Positions 11,002-20,462 are shown, numbered from the stretch's first letter. The stretch is 64,000 bases of DNA from Pseudoalteromonas sp. T1lg88 (GCF_002964765.1 NZ_PQCF01000002.1:1-64000), one strand, 5' to 3'. Translations and numbers: made by a program. Notes: generated from the letters alone by a model not told the origin.

Positions 11002-11239
11002 CTATTCCGTCTTATCCTTAAACTCGCACAAATCTTCAATAATACCGCTGCCACAGTGCGGTTTGCGTCACACAGGTGTAACGGCCATGGAGAATAAGCC
11101 AGTGGTGCATATCGGCCTTAAACTCTTTCGGCACCAGTTTTTCTAGCTTTTGCTCAACCGCCACCACGTCTTTGCCATGGCGAACTTGGTACGGTTTGAA
11201 ACGCAAAGATATGGGTGTCCACGGCTATGGTCGGCCAGC
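11002..11239 (-). pseudogene. Decayed copy of the nth 3' end
   Basis: This stretch aligns along its whole length with 12315-12555, the last third of intact nth, in the same orientation. It even ends with codons for FKDKTE and a stop. It carries several small deletions: one base after HIF, one in ATGGGCAAA, and two near the Fe-S region. An iron-sulfur Cys is replaced by Gly, and no start is present. It cannot encode a working enzyme. Together with intact nth it brackets the MipA-family gene, as expected if an inserted segment displaced the original gene end, or if a tandem duplication decayed. Confidence 0.9.
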
Positions 11240-11444
11240 AAAAAAGGATAAAAAAGGGTAGATGTAAAAGTATGTTTAACTATCGATAGCTGTTCTGTGC
11301 CAATAGCGAAAGGTAAGTTTAGTCTGTGATAATAGGTCGGTATAACTTTAAAACATAAAACGAGAATATGTGAACCTTTCACTAAGCCCACGCGTAAACT
11401 AAGGTTACTAGGTATATCTACCAGCACTTATACAGGGTAACCAA

Positions 11445-12272
11445 ATGAAAAATATTAAAAGCTTACTTTTGGCCTTGCTAATACAACTGCCCTTCTTTAA
11501 TACAGCAATAGCACAAGACAACAAACCCGCTTTAGTGCCTTTACCTTCGGTAGATGATTTTACCCGAGGGGAAGATGGGTGGGCGTTAGGACTTGGGTTA
11601 GGTGTTGAATATGAGTCTGCGTACGAAGGGTCAGACGAATTTGGATTTGAAATCCAACCTGCTGGTGCTGTGCAGTGGCGAGACGGTAACCACATATATT
11701 ACTTTGCAGGAGAAGCACTTGGTTGGCGAAGTCTTGTTGCTGAAAACTGGCTGCTAGATGCCTCGGTTGGTTTTGATGAAGGACGAGAAGAAGGTGACTC
11801 GGATGATGGTAGACTTGACGGTCTTGGTGACCAAGATGAAAGCTTTGAACTAGTGTTTCAAGCCCGCCGCTCATTCACCTCCGACTGGCGATATTGGTTA
11901 GTAGGCCGTGTGGTGGCAAGTGATGAGGGAAGTTTAGGTTTATTTGGCGTGGGTCGCCGCTTTGGGGAGCAAGTTGATGGCACGGGTTCAGAGATTAATT
12001 TGGTTGTAGTTGTTCATGACAGCGATTACGCTAACAAAGGTTTTGGTATAGATGCAAAACAATCGGCTGCATCAGGCCTGGCAGAAACCAACCTAAGCGG
12101 AGGAATACGTTCGGTTGGTGTTGATTATAATTACCGACATAATATCAATAAGCACTGGCAAATATATGGTGAAGCACTTTTTGAATACTATAGTAGTGAA
12201 GTTAGAGATAGCCCAATCGCTCGCAATAATTATGAAGCTGAGGTAGGTCTAAGTGTCATTTACACGTTTTAG
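11445..12272 (+). CDS. MipA/OmpV-family outer-membrane protein
   Basis: 275 residues with a Sec signal peptide ending near FNTAIAQD. The rest is a beta-strand-rich chain with acidic turns and a C-terminal aromatic residue (LSVIYTF), typical of outer-membrane barrels. The pattern GWALGLGLGVEYESAYEGSD near the start is typical of the MipA/OmpV family (MltA-interacting protein or OmpV-like porin); the exact role is unknown. AGGGT precedes the ATG, and a possible -10 TATAAC lies about 110 nt upstream. The gene is convergent with nth and sits between nth and its decayed 3' copy, so it was probably acquired. Confidence 0.8.
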   Translation: MKNIKSLLLALLIQLPFFNTAIAQDNKPALVPLPSVDDFTRGEDGWALGLGLGVEYESAYEGSDEFGFEIQPAGAVQWRDGNHIYYFAGEALGWRSLVAENWLLDASVGFDEGREEGDSDDGRLDGLGDQDESFELVFQARRSFTSDWRYWLVGRVVASDEGSLGLFGVGRRFGEQVDGTGSEINLVVVVHDSDYANKGFGIDAKQSAASGLAETNLSGGIRSVGVDYNYRHNINKHWQIYGEALFEYYSSEVRDSPIARNNYEAEVGLSVIYTF

Positions 12273-12313
12273 CTAGCTCAAGCTTGGGACGTATCACTAA
12301 AAGCAGCCTATGG

Positions 12314-12946
12314 TCACTCGGTCTTATCCTTAAATTCACATAGGTCTTCGATAATACAGCTGCCACAGCGCGGTTTACGCGCCACACAGGTGTAACGGCC
12401 ATGGAGAATAAGCCAGTGGTGCACATCGACCTTAAACTCTTTGGGCACCACTTTTTCCAGCTTTTGCTCAACCGCTACCACGTCTTTGCCCATGGCAAAT
12501 TTAGTGCGATTAGAGACGCGGAAGATATGGGTATCGACGGCTATGGTTGGCCAGCCGAAAGCTGTATTAAGGACCACGTTAGCGGTTTTTCTGCCTACGC
12601 CTGGAAGGGCTTCTAAGGCCTCGCGATTTTCCGGTACTTCGCCGCCATGCTGCTCCACCAGAATTTGGCACATCTTGTAGACATTATTGGCTTTGGAGTT
12701 GAACAGGCCGATGGTTTTAATGGCTTCGCGCAGCTCTTCTAAGCCTAAATCAAGAATGGCTTGAGGCGTATTTGCACGCGGAAAAAGTTTGCGGGTAGCT
12801 TTGTTAACGCCCACGTCCGTAGCCTGCGCAGACAAGGTAACGGCAACCAGCAGCTCAAACGGCGAGCTGTATTCAAGCTCGGTTTCCGGGTGCGGATTGG
12901 CTTCGCGTAAGCGCTCTAAAATCAGGCGGCGTTTTTCTTTATTCAT
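12314..12946 (-). CDS. nth: Endonuclease III (DNA glycosylase/AP lyase)
   Basis: 210 residues, matching the usual 211. It removes oxidised pyrimidines and cleaves the abasic site in base-excision repair. The helix-hairpin-helix LPGVGRKTANVV has catalytic Lys120, with Asp138 in IAVDTHIFR. The [4Fe-4S] cysteines are Cys187, Cys194, Cys197 and Cys203. It is the last gene after rnfABCDGE, 39 nt after rnfE, as in many gammaproteobacteria. A decayed copy of its last third lies beyond the MipA-family gene. Confidence 0.98.
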   Translation of the reverse strand: MNKEKRRLILERLREANPHPETELEYSSPFELLVAVTLSAQATDVGVNKATRKLFPRANTPQAILDLGLEELREAIKTIGLFNSKANNVYKMCQILVEQHGGEVPENREALEALPGVGRKTANVVLNTAFGWPTIAVDTHIFRVSNRTKFAMGKDVVAVEQKLEKVVPKEFKVDVHHWLILHGRYTCVARKPRCGSCIIEDLCEFKDKTE

Positions 12947-12985
12947 TTTCTGCCCTTGTTATTTTTATACAGTTTCGCGTGGACG

Positions 12986-13687
12986 CTAGTCTAAGCTGGT
13001 AACCCGAGCGCGAGGCCCTTTTACCTGCTCGGCATCCGGTGCCAGTTGCTTTGCCTTTAATTGCGCGTCAATGAGGTTTTTAGCGGCAATCAATAAACCC
13101 AAACCGATAAAGGCACCGGGCGGCAAAATAGCCAGTAAAAATTGATTATCAAAATGAATGATGTCCAGGCGCAGGCTTTGAGCCCAAGGGCCAAGGAGTA
13201 AATCGGCACCGTCAAACAAGGTGCCTTGGCCAATCAATTCGCGCATGGCGCCCAATACGCAAAGAATAAGGGCAAAGCCAAAACCCATCATCAAGCCATC
13301 CCAGGCACTGAGCAGGGGGCTATTTTTTGAGGCGAATGCCTCGGCGCGACCAATAATGGCGCAGTTGGTCACGATCAAGGGAATAAAAATACCCAGTGAT
13401 TGATACAGGCCGAAGGTAAAGGCATTCATCAGCAATTGAATAATGGTTACAAAGGCGGCAATGATCATCACAAATACGGGAATACGTATGTCTTTAGGCA
13501 CCCAGTTACGTACCAGGGACACGGTGACATTCGAGCCCACCAAGACCAGCAGGGTGGCAAGGCCAAGACCTAGGGCATTGGTGATGGTGCTGCTCACCGC
13601 CAGCAACGGGCACAGGCCAAGCAGCTGAACCAGGGCCGGGTTATTGGCCCAGACACCGTCTTTAAAAAGGGTTTTGAAATCTCTCAT
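12986..13687 (-). CDS. rnfE: Rnf electron-transport complex subunit E
   Basis: 233 residues with about six membrane helices, a paralogue of RnfA. Typical segments are [14 protein letters not shown] and [18 protein letters not shown], the latter with the conserved Cys of the buried iron site. It is an integral inner-membrane part of the ion-pumping ferredoxin:NAD oxidoreductase (Rsx in E. coli). Its start overlaps the rnfG stop, which implies translational coupling. Confidence 0.97.
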   Translation of the reverse strand: MRDFKTLFKDGVWANNPALVQLLGLCPLLAVSSTITNALGLGLATLLVLVGSNVTVSLVRNWVPKDIRIPVFVMIIAAFVTIIQLLMNAFTFGLYQSLGIFIPLIVTNCAIIGRAEAFASKNSPLLSAWDGLMMGFGFALILCVLGAMRELIGQGTLFDGADLLLGPWAQSLRLDIIHFDNQFLLAILPPGAFIGLGLLIAAKNLIDAQLKAKQLAPDAEQVKGPRARVTSLD

Positions 13688-14325
13688 TATGACTCTCCCG
13701 GGTTGCAGCTATTCTCTGCCTGGGCCAGGGTATTGAAATTACGCTGCGCATAGAGCACGGTATTTTTTACCGCACCTACCACGGCGCGCGGGGTTATGGT
13801 GGCCCCGGTAAACTGATCAAAGGTGCCGCCGTCTTTTTTCACCGCCCAGCGTCTGTCATCCTGGCTGCGCACCTGTTGGGTGCTAAAGCTGTTGATCCAC
13901 TCGCTGCGTTTGGCTTCTATCTTATCGCCAAGGCCGGGCGTTTCGTTGTGTTTGGTAACCCGCACGCCCGCTACCGTACCGTCGGGGTAGATGGCGCTGA
14001 GCAGCTCGATATTGCCGCTGTAGCCATTCGGTGCCGTGCTTTGCATCACCAAGGCCACCACCTCGCCTTGCTGTCGGGCCCGGTAGACGGTATAGCTAGG
14101 CTGTGGGCCCAGCTCCTGGCTGCTTATCTGAGTGCAATCCAGATACAATTCGTTGTCATAGGCAGACTCGGGAAGTACTTGATGCAGCAGCCCCTGTAGC
14201 TGTTTTTTCTCTTGAATGGCAATTTTAGGTGCGGTGAATTGCTGGACCAGGGTCACAGCACCTGTGGTGAGCAGCGCAAAGGCGGTCAAAATGGCGCCAT
14301 TTTTTCCCATAGATGAGAGGATCAT
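13687..14325 (-). CDS. rnfG: Rnf complex subunit G (covalent FMN)
   Basis: 212 residues. One N-terminal membrane helix ([17 protein letters not shown]) is followed by a periplasmic FMN-binding domain. The flavin-attachment motif appears as [12 protein letters not shown], whose second Thr normally carries the phosphoester-linked FMN. It relays electrons through the Rnf complex. It overlaps rnfD by 4 nt at its start and rnfE at its stop. Confidence 0.97.
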   Translation of the reverse strand: MILSSMGKNGAILTAFALLTTGAVTLVQQFTAPKIAIQEKKQLQGLLHQVLPESAYDNELYLDCTQISSQELGPQPSYTVYRARQQGEVVALVMQSTAPNGYSGNIELLSAIYPDGTVAGVRVTKHNETPGLGDKIEAKRSEWINSFSTQQVRSQDDRRWAVKKDGGTFDQFTGATITPRAVVGAVKNTVLYAQRNFNTLAQAENSCNPGES

Positions 14326-15380
14326 GATTTTGCTCCATAGCCATAGGTGCGCGGTTGGGTGTAATGGTCAATCAGCGGTACCGCCATATTCATCAGTAAC
14401 ACGGCAAAAGCCACCGCATCCGGGTAGCCACCGAAACTGCGGATCAGGTAAACGATCACGCCAATGGCGGCGCCATAAATCAGGCGGCCACGATTGGTAG
14501 TAGATGCCGATACCGGATCCGTGGCGATAAAGAAGGCGCCCAGCATGGTGGCGCCACTGAGTAAGTGGAATGCTAAGCCGGGCTGATTGCCTGAATCGAA
14601 GATATAGCCGATGCTGGCACACAGGGATAAGGCTGCGAGCATGGCCACGGGAATATGCCAATTGATCACCCGCTGTTGCAGTAAAAATAAGCCACCAAGT
14701 AAATAAGCGGCGTTAACCCATTGCCAACCCAAGCCGGCGGTCTCGGTAAAAACAGGCTTTGTCATGCTCTCGGCCACGGTCAAACCATGGCTGACATCGG
14801 TGCGCAGGGTATCCAAGGGCGTGGCCATGGTAATGCCATCGACGTTGGAGCGCAGTTGCTCCAAACTGTATCCAGATTGGCTATAGTTGCTGAAAATCAT
14901 ACTTAGCTCATCAAGCAAACCGACCTGATGATGCATCAATTCTGCCGGCGGTAACCAGGAGGTCATTTGCACCGGAAATGAAACCAGCAGCAAGACATAG
15001 CCCGCCATGGCCGGGTTAAATAGGTTGCCACCCAAGCCACCATAAAGCTGTTTAACAAAGACGATGGCGAAGAAAGTGCCGATCACTATCACCCACCAAG
15101 GTGCCAAGGGAGGAATACTTACCGCCAATAACAGTCCGGTCAACCAGGCGCTGCCGTCTTGCAGGGTGTGCCAAATTTTACGGCCGCGCAAATACAGCAC
15201 ACCGGCTTCAAACAGGGTGACACACACCAGGGCCAATGCCAGCTGGATCAGCACCCCAGCGCCGAAAAAGTAGCACTGCGCCAATATTCCCGGCACCGCA
15301 GCCAGGGTCACTAACATCATCACACTTGTGAGCGATTTATGGCTGTGCTTATAAGGTGAACTCATCATATTGAGATTCAT
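14322..15380 (-). CDS. rnfD: Rnf complex subunit D (membrane flavoprotein)
   Basis: 352 residues with about nine or ten membrane helices. The motif DPVSASTTNRGR contains the Thr expected to bind FMN covalently. Further family signatures are GGLGGNLFNPAMAGY and FGGYPDAVAFAVLLMN. It is part of the membrane ion-translocating core. The start overlaps the rnfC stop by 4 nt. Confidence 0.97.
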   Translation of the reverse strand: MNLNMMSSPYKHSHKSLTSVMMLVTLAAVPGILAQCYFFGAGVLIQLALALVCVTLFEAGVLYLRGRKIWHTLQDGSAWLTGLLLAVSIPPLAPWWVIVIGTFFAIVFVKQLYGGLGGNLFNPAMAGYVLLLVSFPVQMTSWLPPAELMHHQVGLLDELSMIFSNYSQSGYSLEQLRSNVDGITMATPLDTLRTDVSHGLTVAESMTKPVFTETAGLGWQWVNAAYLLGGLFLLQQRVINWHIPVAMLAALSLCASIGYIFDSGNQPGLAFHLLSGATMLGAFFIATDPVSASTTNRGRLIYGAAIGVIVYLIRSFGGYPDAVAFAVLLMNMAVPLIDHYTQPRTYGYGAKS

Positions 15381-17827
15381 GATGGATCCTCTTGATCTGG
15401 TTTATTTTGGGCATCGCGCGCCGCTTTTTTCGCTTTGGCACGAGCTATGGCTGCCGCAACCGCCGCTTTCTTTTTATCTTCCGCTGACGATTGCGCATCA
15501 AGGGCTTTCGCTCCTTCGTTAGGCTTGTCCTGAGTAGCTTCGCCTTGAGCAGTCTCGGTTTTAGCGGCGTCTGCAGCTTGGGCCGCTTTCTTTGCTTTGG
15601 CACGAGCTATGGCTGCCGCAACCGCCGCTTTCTTTTTATCTTCCGCCGAAGATTGCGCATCAAAGGCTGTCGCTTCTTCGTTAGGCTTGTCCTGCGTAGC
15701 TTCGCCCTGAGCAGTCTCGGTTTTAGCGGCGTCTGCAGCCTGGGCCGCTTTCTTCGCTTTGGCACGAGCTATGGCAGCGGCGACGGCGGCTTTCTTTTTA
15801 TCTTCCTCGGACTGTGGTGCTGCGGCCGAGTTTGCGTCATCGTTTGTCTCTACCTTTGCTTCATCGGCTTCGGCTGCCTGTGCGGCCTTTTTCGCTTTAG
15901 CACGGGCAATTGCGGCGGCTACTGCAGTCTTCTTATCGTCTTGCGCCGGTGCGTCAGCATCTTCGGCTTGCGCCGCTTTTTTCGCTTTGGCGCGAGCTAT
16001 GGCAGCGGCTACCGCGGCTTTTTTATCGTCCTGCGCTGGCGCCTCAGTTTCTGCAGCCTGGGCTGCTTTTTTCGCTTTGGCACGAGCTATGGCAGCGGCT
16101 ACCGCCGCTTTTTTATCGTCTGCTGCGACCGGCTCGGCAGTATCCGCTTGTTGCTTTTGCTCTTTATACAAGCGTGCCTGCTCTTTACGGGCGGCGCGCT
16201 CCTGCGCTACTTCGCTGTTATCCGGTTCAAGCTGTTCGCCTGCCTTTTTCGCTTTAGCACGGGCAATGGCGGCGGCGACCTTGTCTTTGTCAGCGCCTTT
16301 ATCGGCTTGCTTGCTTTTAACCCGAGCTAGGGCTTCGGCCACCTTTTCTTTGCTTTGCGTGTCTTGCTCTTTGCTGCGACTAGGACGCTTATGGCGATTG
16401 CGACGTTCTTCTTGTTCGCGCTCTAAGCGCTCCTTACGGGCTTCAAAGCGCTCCTTGGCACGGTCCGATTTAATTTGTTCAATCTGCTGTTCGCGAATTT
16501 CCGCTTTGGCCACGCGATAATACTGCACCAGTGGGATTTCGCTGGGGCAGACATAGGCACAGGCACCGCATTCGATACAGTCGAATAGCTTGTGCTCTTC
16601 GAGCTTTTTGTATTCCTTGGTCTTGGCGAACCATTGCAACTGTTGCGGCAACAAGGAAGCCGGGCAGGCATCGGCGCAGGCGCTACAGCGAATGCAGGCA
16701 CGCTCTTCACCCGGGAATGGCATCTCGGCTTCACTTGGCGCCAGGATACAGTTTGTGGTTTTCACCACGGGAATACGTACCGTGGGCAGGGTAAAGCCCA
16801 TCATGGGGCCGCCCATAATCACCCTTTGCATCGGCTCCGGAGTAAAGTCTTGTTGCGCCAATAGGTGTTTGACCTCGGTTCCCAGCAAGGCCCAAACATT
16901 GCGCTGCTCGGCCAGGGTGTCACCGGTAACTGTGACCACACGCTCAATCAGTGGCTTACCCAGCTCAACCGCCTGTTGCACCGCGTACATGGTACCTATG
17001 TTTTGCACCAGCACGCCAATATCGGCGGGAATGCCGCCGGCGGGCACTTCTTTTGACGTTAGGATCTGGATCAGCTGTTTTTCCCCGCCGGATGGGTACT
17101 TGGTGGGGATGGCGCGCACCTGCATATCTTCAATGCTGGCACAGGCTTGCTCCATGGCCGCTATTGCCTTGGGCTTATCGTCTTCGATAGCGATCAGGGT
17201 GATCTTGGGCTGTAACAGATGGCGCAGTACTTCAATACCGCGCACGATTTCGTCGCTGTGCGCCTGCATCAGCACATCATCGGCGCTGATATAGGGTTCG
17301 CACTCGGCGCCGTTGATGATCAGCACCTCGATTTGCTGCTTGGTCGAAGCCTTAATATAGGTTGGGAAGCCTGCGCCACCCATGCCGGAAATACCGGCAA
17401 AATGCAGTATGTCGATTAAACGCTCGGCAGTCAGCTCGCGGTAATTAGGGTGGGGCACTAGCTCGCACCAACGGTCTTCGCCATCGGGCTCAATAATAAT
17501 GCTGAGCTCCGGCAATGCCGACGGGTGTGCCGAGGGCATAGGAGTAATATCGACGATTCGCCCAGAGGTTGGCGCATGCACGGGCACCGACCAGTTGGCA
17601 TGAGGCTTGGTTAATGCCTGGCCTTTAAGCACCTGCTCATGGACATTCACCAGCAGGTGTCCTTGCGCCCCTATATGCTGTTTTACCGGCAGCACCAGGC
17701 GCGGCGGCAGCGGCAGAATATGGATAGGCAACGAATTTGACTGGCTTTTGTTTACCGCCGGGTGAACGCCACCTGGGCTTGGCCAAAGTTGTCCGCGACT
17801 AATACGAGCTAATAAAGAGTCCAACAC
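15377..17827 (-). CDS. rnfC: Rnf complex subunit C with expanded Ala/Lys repeat tail
   Basis: 816 residues, longer than the roughly 740 of E. coli RsxC. The first 450 residues are the conserved part: an N-terminal RnfC domain (PGGVHPAVNKS), an NADH/FMN-binding region (GMGGAGFPTYIK, NGAECEPYISADD), and two 4Fe-4S clusters at about 376-390 (CIRCSACADACP) and 415-428 (CIECGACAYVCP). From about residue 517 come seven units of the AVAAAIARAKAKKAAQ type separated by acidic linkers. It is the peripheral subunit taking electrons from or to NADH. The GTG start follows AGAGGT, 9 nt after rnfB. Confidence 0.97.
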   Translation of the reverse strand: MLDSLLARISRGQLWPSPGGVHPAVNKSQSNSLPIHILPLPPRLVLPVKQHIGAQGHLLVNVHEQVLKGQALTKPHANWSVPVHAPTSGRIVDITPMPSAHPSALPELSIIIEPDGEDRWCELVPHPNYRELTAERLIDILHFAGISGMGGAGFPTYIKASTKQQIEVLIINGAECEPYISADDVLMQAHSDEIVRGIEVLRHLLQPKITLIAIEDDKPKAIAAMEQACASIEDMQVRAIPTKYPSGGEKQLIQILTSKEVPAGGIPADIGVLVQNIGTMYAVQQAVELGKPLIERVVTVTGDTLAEQRNVWALLGTEVKHLLAQQDFTPEPMQRVIMGGPMMGFTLPTVRIPVVKTTNCILAPSEAEMPFPGEERACIRCSACADACPASLLPQQLQWFAKTKEYKKLEEHKLFDCIECGACAYVCPSEIPLVQYYRVAKAEIREQQIEQIKSDRAKERFEARKERLEREQEERRNRHKRPSRSKEQDTQSKEKVAEALARVKSKQADKGADKDKVAAAIARAKAKKAGEQLEPDNSEVAQERAARKEQARLYKEQKQQADTAEPVAADDKKAAVAAAIARAKAKKAAQAAETEAPAQDDKKAAVAAAIARAKAKKAAQAEDADAPAQDDKKTAVAAAIARAKAKKAAQAAEADEAKVETNDDANSAAAPQSEEDKKKAAVAAAIARAKAKKAAQAADAAKTETAQGEATQDKPNEEATAFDAQSSAEDKKKAAVAAAIARAKAKKAAQAADAAKTETAQGEATQDKPNEGAKALDAQSSAEDKKKAAVAAAIARAKAKKAARDAQNKPDQEDPS
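15424..15830 (-). repeat. 162-bp tandem repeat in the rnfC tail
   Basis: The unit starting GCTTTGGCA on the plus strand recurs at 15432, 15594 and 15756, exactly 162 bp (54 codons) apart. The first two periods are almost identical. Shorter relatives of the same Ala/Lys unit continue to about 16275. The repeats keep the reading frame, so copy number may vary between strains without breaking the gene. Confidence 0.9.
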
Positions 17828-17835
17828 TGCACCTC

Positions 17836-18393
17836 TTAATCAATTTGTGTCACGGGGATGGCTTGCAACTGCCATTTCCACGTCTGTTTGGTTTGCGCTA
17901 CCGGCACCATGTCGATGCAATCCACCGGGCAGGGGTCGACACATAAGTCACAGCCGGTACATTCATCAATCAGTACCGTGTGCATTTGTCGCGTGGCACC
18001 AACTATGGCGTCGACCGGGCAAGCCTGAATACATTTGGTGCAGCCGATGCACTCGTCTTCGCGAATATAGGCCACTTTCTTCTCCGGCTCGGCCTGTTCG
18101 CCACCTGCGAGCGGGGTCGCTTCAACGCCCATAAGGTCGGCTAATTTTTTAACCGTGGCTTCACCACCGGGCGGGCACTTGTTGACATCATCGCCATTGG
18201 CGATGGCTTCGGCATAGGGACGACAGCCTGGATAACCGCACTGACCACACTGGGTCTGAGGCAAAATGGCATCGATTTGCTCGACTATGGGGTCGCTTTC
18301 AACGCGAAAACGCACCGCGGCAAAACCTAGGATGACGCCGAAGATTAACGCTAGGAGCCCTAAGGCACAGAGGGCGTAAAATAAAATCATCAT
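17836..18393 (-). CDS. rnfB: Rnf complex subunit B (iron-sulfur protein)
   Basis: 185 residues. An N-terminal membrane helix ([17 protein letters not shown]) is followed by the Fe-S domain [16 protein letters not shown] with CPPGG, then two ferredoxin-type clusters, [16 protein letters not shown] and [16 protein letters not shown]. It is the entry point for electrons from ferredoxin or their exit. It ends 9 nt before rnfC and starts exactly at the rnfA stop. Confidence 0.97.
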   Translation of the reverse strand: MMILFYALCALGLLALIFGVILGFAAVRFRVESDPIVEQIDAILPQTQCGQCGYPGCRPYAEAIANGDDVNKCPPGGEATVKKLADLMGVEATPLAGGEQAEPEKKVAYIREDECIGCTKCIQACPVDAIVGATRQMHTVLIDECTGCDLCVDPCPVDCIDMVPVAQTKQTWKWQLQAIPVTQID

Positions 18394-18980
18394 TAAAACT
18401 TAACTAATCCGCTAAAGCCCATAAAGGCCATAGACATTAACCCAGCGGTGACCATGGCAATGGCCGCGCCTTTAAAGGGCACAGGCACATCGGCACCGGC
18501 TAAGCGCTCGCGCATTGCCGCAAACAGCACCAAGACCAAGGAGAAGCCCACCGCGGCACCGAAGCCGTAAACGGCCGACTCGACAAAACTATGCTGCTCT
18601 TTGATATTTAACAAGGCGACACCTAGCACCGCACAGTTGGTGGTGATGAGCGGCAAGAAGATACCCAGTAAGCGGTATAGTGTGGGTGAGGTTTTCTGCA
18701 CCACCATTTCGGTAAATTGCACCACCACGGCGATCACCAAGATAAAGCTCATGGTACGCAAAAAGGTCAGCTCAAGAGGCAGCAGAATATATTGATTTAC
18801 CAGGTAACTAGTGACGGACGCCAGGGTCAGTACAAAGGTGGTGGCCAGTGACATGCCGACGGCGGTATCCAGTTTGCTGGACACGCCCATAAAGGGGCAT
18901 AAACCCAAAAATTGTACTAATACGAAATTGTTGACCAACACGGTACTGACAAGCAGTAAGAGATATTCCGTCATAGGCAC
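18393..18980 (-). CDS. rnfA: Rnf complex subunit A
   Basis: 195 residues with six predicted membrane helices. Signatures are [16 protein letters not shown] and [17 protein letters not shown], which hold the conserved cysteines of the intramembrane iron site shared with RnfE. It is the first gene of the rnfABCDGE-nth transcription unit, with a good promoter about 26-54 nt upstream. Confidence 0.97.
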   Translation of the reverse strand: MPMTEYLLLLVSTVLVNNFVLVQFLGLCPFMGVSSKLDTAVGMSLATTFVLTLASVTSYLVNQYILLPLELTFLRTMSFILVIAVVVQFTEMVVQKTSPTLYRLLGIFLPLITTNCAVLGVALLNIKEQHSFVESAVYGFGAAVGFSLVLVLFAAMRERLAGADVPVPFKGAAIAMVTAGLMSMAFMGFSGLVKF

Positions 18981-19005
18981 CCAAGAAGCTGAAAAGAACC
19001 GAACT

Positions 19006-19034
19006 ATTATCCTTATTTCTCGGCCATTTCACAA
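19006..19034 (-). promoter_or_regulatory. Sigma70-type promoter of the rnf operon
   Basis: On the minus strand TTGTGA (-35) and GATAAT (-10) are separated by 17 nt, with the -10 about 26 nt before the rnfA ATG. It lies downstream of the LacI-family gene, so rnf need not depend on read-through. Confidence 0.6.
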
Positions 19035-19105
19035 CCATTGCGATGGTCAATAGGCGAGGATGGTCAATCGCGAGAGAGTGGCGGCCGAGACCGCCATGTT
19101 TGTGC

Positions 19106-20137
19106 TTAGGCGGTTTTGGCGTCGGAGCTGCCGCGGATCACCAGGCTTGGGGTGAAGATACGAGTGATGTCTTTATCCTGATTGCGTGCGCCTCGGGTTT
19201 TACTGAACAAGAGTCGTGCCGCATGCTGGGAGATCTCGTCATTATTCTGATGAGCCGTGGTCAACTTGGGCCAGGTTTGTTTGGAAAAGGGTGAGTCCTC
19301 AAAGCCGGTGATAGCCAGTTCGTCAGGGATGGCAATATTCATCAGGCGCGCGGCAAACAAGGCGCCGGCGGCGATTTCATCGTTACCGCCCATCACGGCT
19401 GTGATGCCAAGGGCATTGTCGTTTTTGAGCAGTTCCTTGGCCCCCTTTACGCCAGACTCAAAGGAATAGTCGCCGCGGAAGAGCAGGGCTTCGCTGGCCT
19501 GAATCTGATTGTCTGCCAGAGCTTGTTGGTAGCCGGCCAAACGCTCGGTGGTGGACTTGTGTCCCTGATCACCGCAAATAAAGGCGATGTTCTTATGGCC
19601 AAGCTGCAACAGGTGAGAGGTGATCTCGTAGGCCGCCGCATAGTCGTTAACATAAATACAAGCGCTGTTGTCCTTGTTATCACCACGACCTGAGAGAATG
19701 CGCACATAATGCATATTCATTTCATCGAGTTCATCGATAAGGTCTTGTTGTTCCGACAAAGGCGGGGTGAGCACCAGTCCGGCAATACGGGAGCGGCGGA
19801 TCATGGTTTTCAGTTCGGTTTTCATATCGCTGTCGGCGTAGCTGCAGGGATGGATCACCAGCTCATAGCCTTCCTGGCGGCAGCGCGACAAAACACCGTT
19901 TTGCATGTCGATTACATAGTAGGCGTTAGGGTTATCGTAAACTAAACCTATGGCGTAGGAGGAAGTACCGGCCAGGTTGCGGGCGGCCAGGTTGGGCTGG
20001 TAATTGAGTTCTTTTACCGCGGCCATGACCTGGTCATGGGTTTTTTTGCGCACCGAAGGCTCGTTATTGATTACCCGCGAAACCGTTTTCATTGACACCC
20101 CGGCCAGTTTCGCAACGTCATTTATGGTTACTTTCAT
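19106..20137 (-). CDS. LacI-family transcriptional regulator of sugar metabolism
   Basis: 343 residues. The N-terminal LacI helix-turn-helix (TINDVAKLAGVSMKTVSRVIN, residues 3-23) and hinge helix (NLAARNLAG) precede a periplasmic-binding-protein-like ligand domain with IAFICGDQGH, AVMGGNDEIAAGAL and ITGFEDSPF. It is divergent from pgi. Candidate LacI-type operators lie in that intergenic region and again before the TonB-dependent receptor gene, which suggests local control of sugar uptake and glucose-6-phosphate metabolism. The inducer is unknown. Confidence 0.93.
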   Translation of the reverse strand: MKVTINDVAKLAGVSMKTVSRVINNEPSVRKKTHDQVMAAVKELNYQPNLAARNLAGTSSYAIGLVYDNPNAYYVIDMQNGVLSRCRQEGYELVIHPCSYADSDMKTELKTMIRRSRIAGLVLTPPLSEQQDLIDELDEMNMHYVRILSGRGDNKDNSACIYVNDYAAAYEITSHLLQLGHKNIAFICGDQGHKSTTERLAGYQQALADNQIQASEALLFRGDYSFESGVKGAKELLKNDNALGITAVMGGNDEIAAGALFAARLMNIAIPDELAITGFEDSPFSKQTWPKLTTAHQNNDEISQHAARLLFSKTRGARNQDKDITRIFTPSLVIRGSSDAKTA

Positions 20138-20383
20138 GAGCGTTTCTTATTATTTTGGCAGCGCTTGGCGGTGCCCGTATTTGTTATCTAATTAGCGTCT
20201 CTAATTAGTGACCTAGATGGTACTGTACACAGCAGAGAATCGAGTAAAGCTTAGGTCTATTCGCTTCCTAGTTTTGCCAGTTCCCACTCGCTGTTTCCAA
20301 AGAAAAATGACTGTAGGTCAAGTTTTCATTGAGTGTATCTAAAGTTATAAATAATTAGCAGGAATAATTTTAATTTTTCCTAA

Positions 20384-20397
20384 TGATACCGGTGTCA
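20384..20397. promoter_or_regulatory. LacI-type operator, site 1 upstream of pgi
   Basis: TGATACCGGTGTCA is an imperfect dyad with the central CG typical of LacI-family operators. Its centre is 65 bp from the second site, about six helical turns, which would allow looping. Confidence 0.55.
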
Positions 20398-20448
20398 AGG
20401 ACGAAAATATGCGCTATGATCCGCCCATAAAATTTCAAATAAGCAGTT

Positions 20449-20462
20449 TGACAGCGTTGTCA
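20449..20462. promoter_or_regulatory. LacI-type operator, site 2 upstream of pgi, overlapping a -35 box
   Basis: TGACAGCGTTGTCA is identical to the site before the TonB receptor gene. It overlaps a perfect TTGACA (20448-20453), followed after 17 nt by TAACGT as a weak -10. Binding here would block that promoter. Confidence 0.65.

Noticed and set aside
10958-11146. 62-codon frame on the plus strand after the response regulator
   Set aside because: It runs antisense through the decayed nth copy and has no ribosome binding site.
11143-11427. 94-codon minus-strand frame overlapping the decayed nth copy
   Set aside because: Only its last residues (VSNRTKFAM) match Nth; the rest is untranslated spacer, so it is a chance fusion of frames.
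15424-16275. CRISPR-like or satellite array because of regularly spaced repeats
   Set aside because: The repeats are in frame inside rnfC, have a codon period, and encode a known type of Ala/Lys tail.
15491-16520. Long open frames on the plus strand opposite the rnfC tail
   Set aside because: They are shadows caused by the biased codon composition of the rnfC repeats; they have no ribosome sites and unnatural Ser/Arg/Phe-rich composition.
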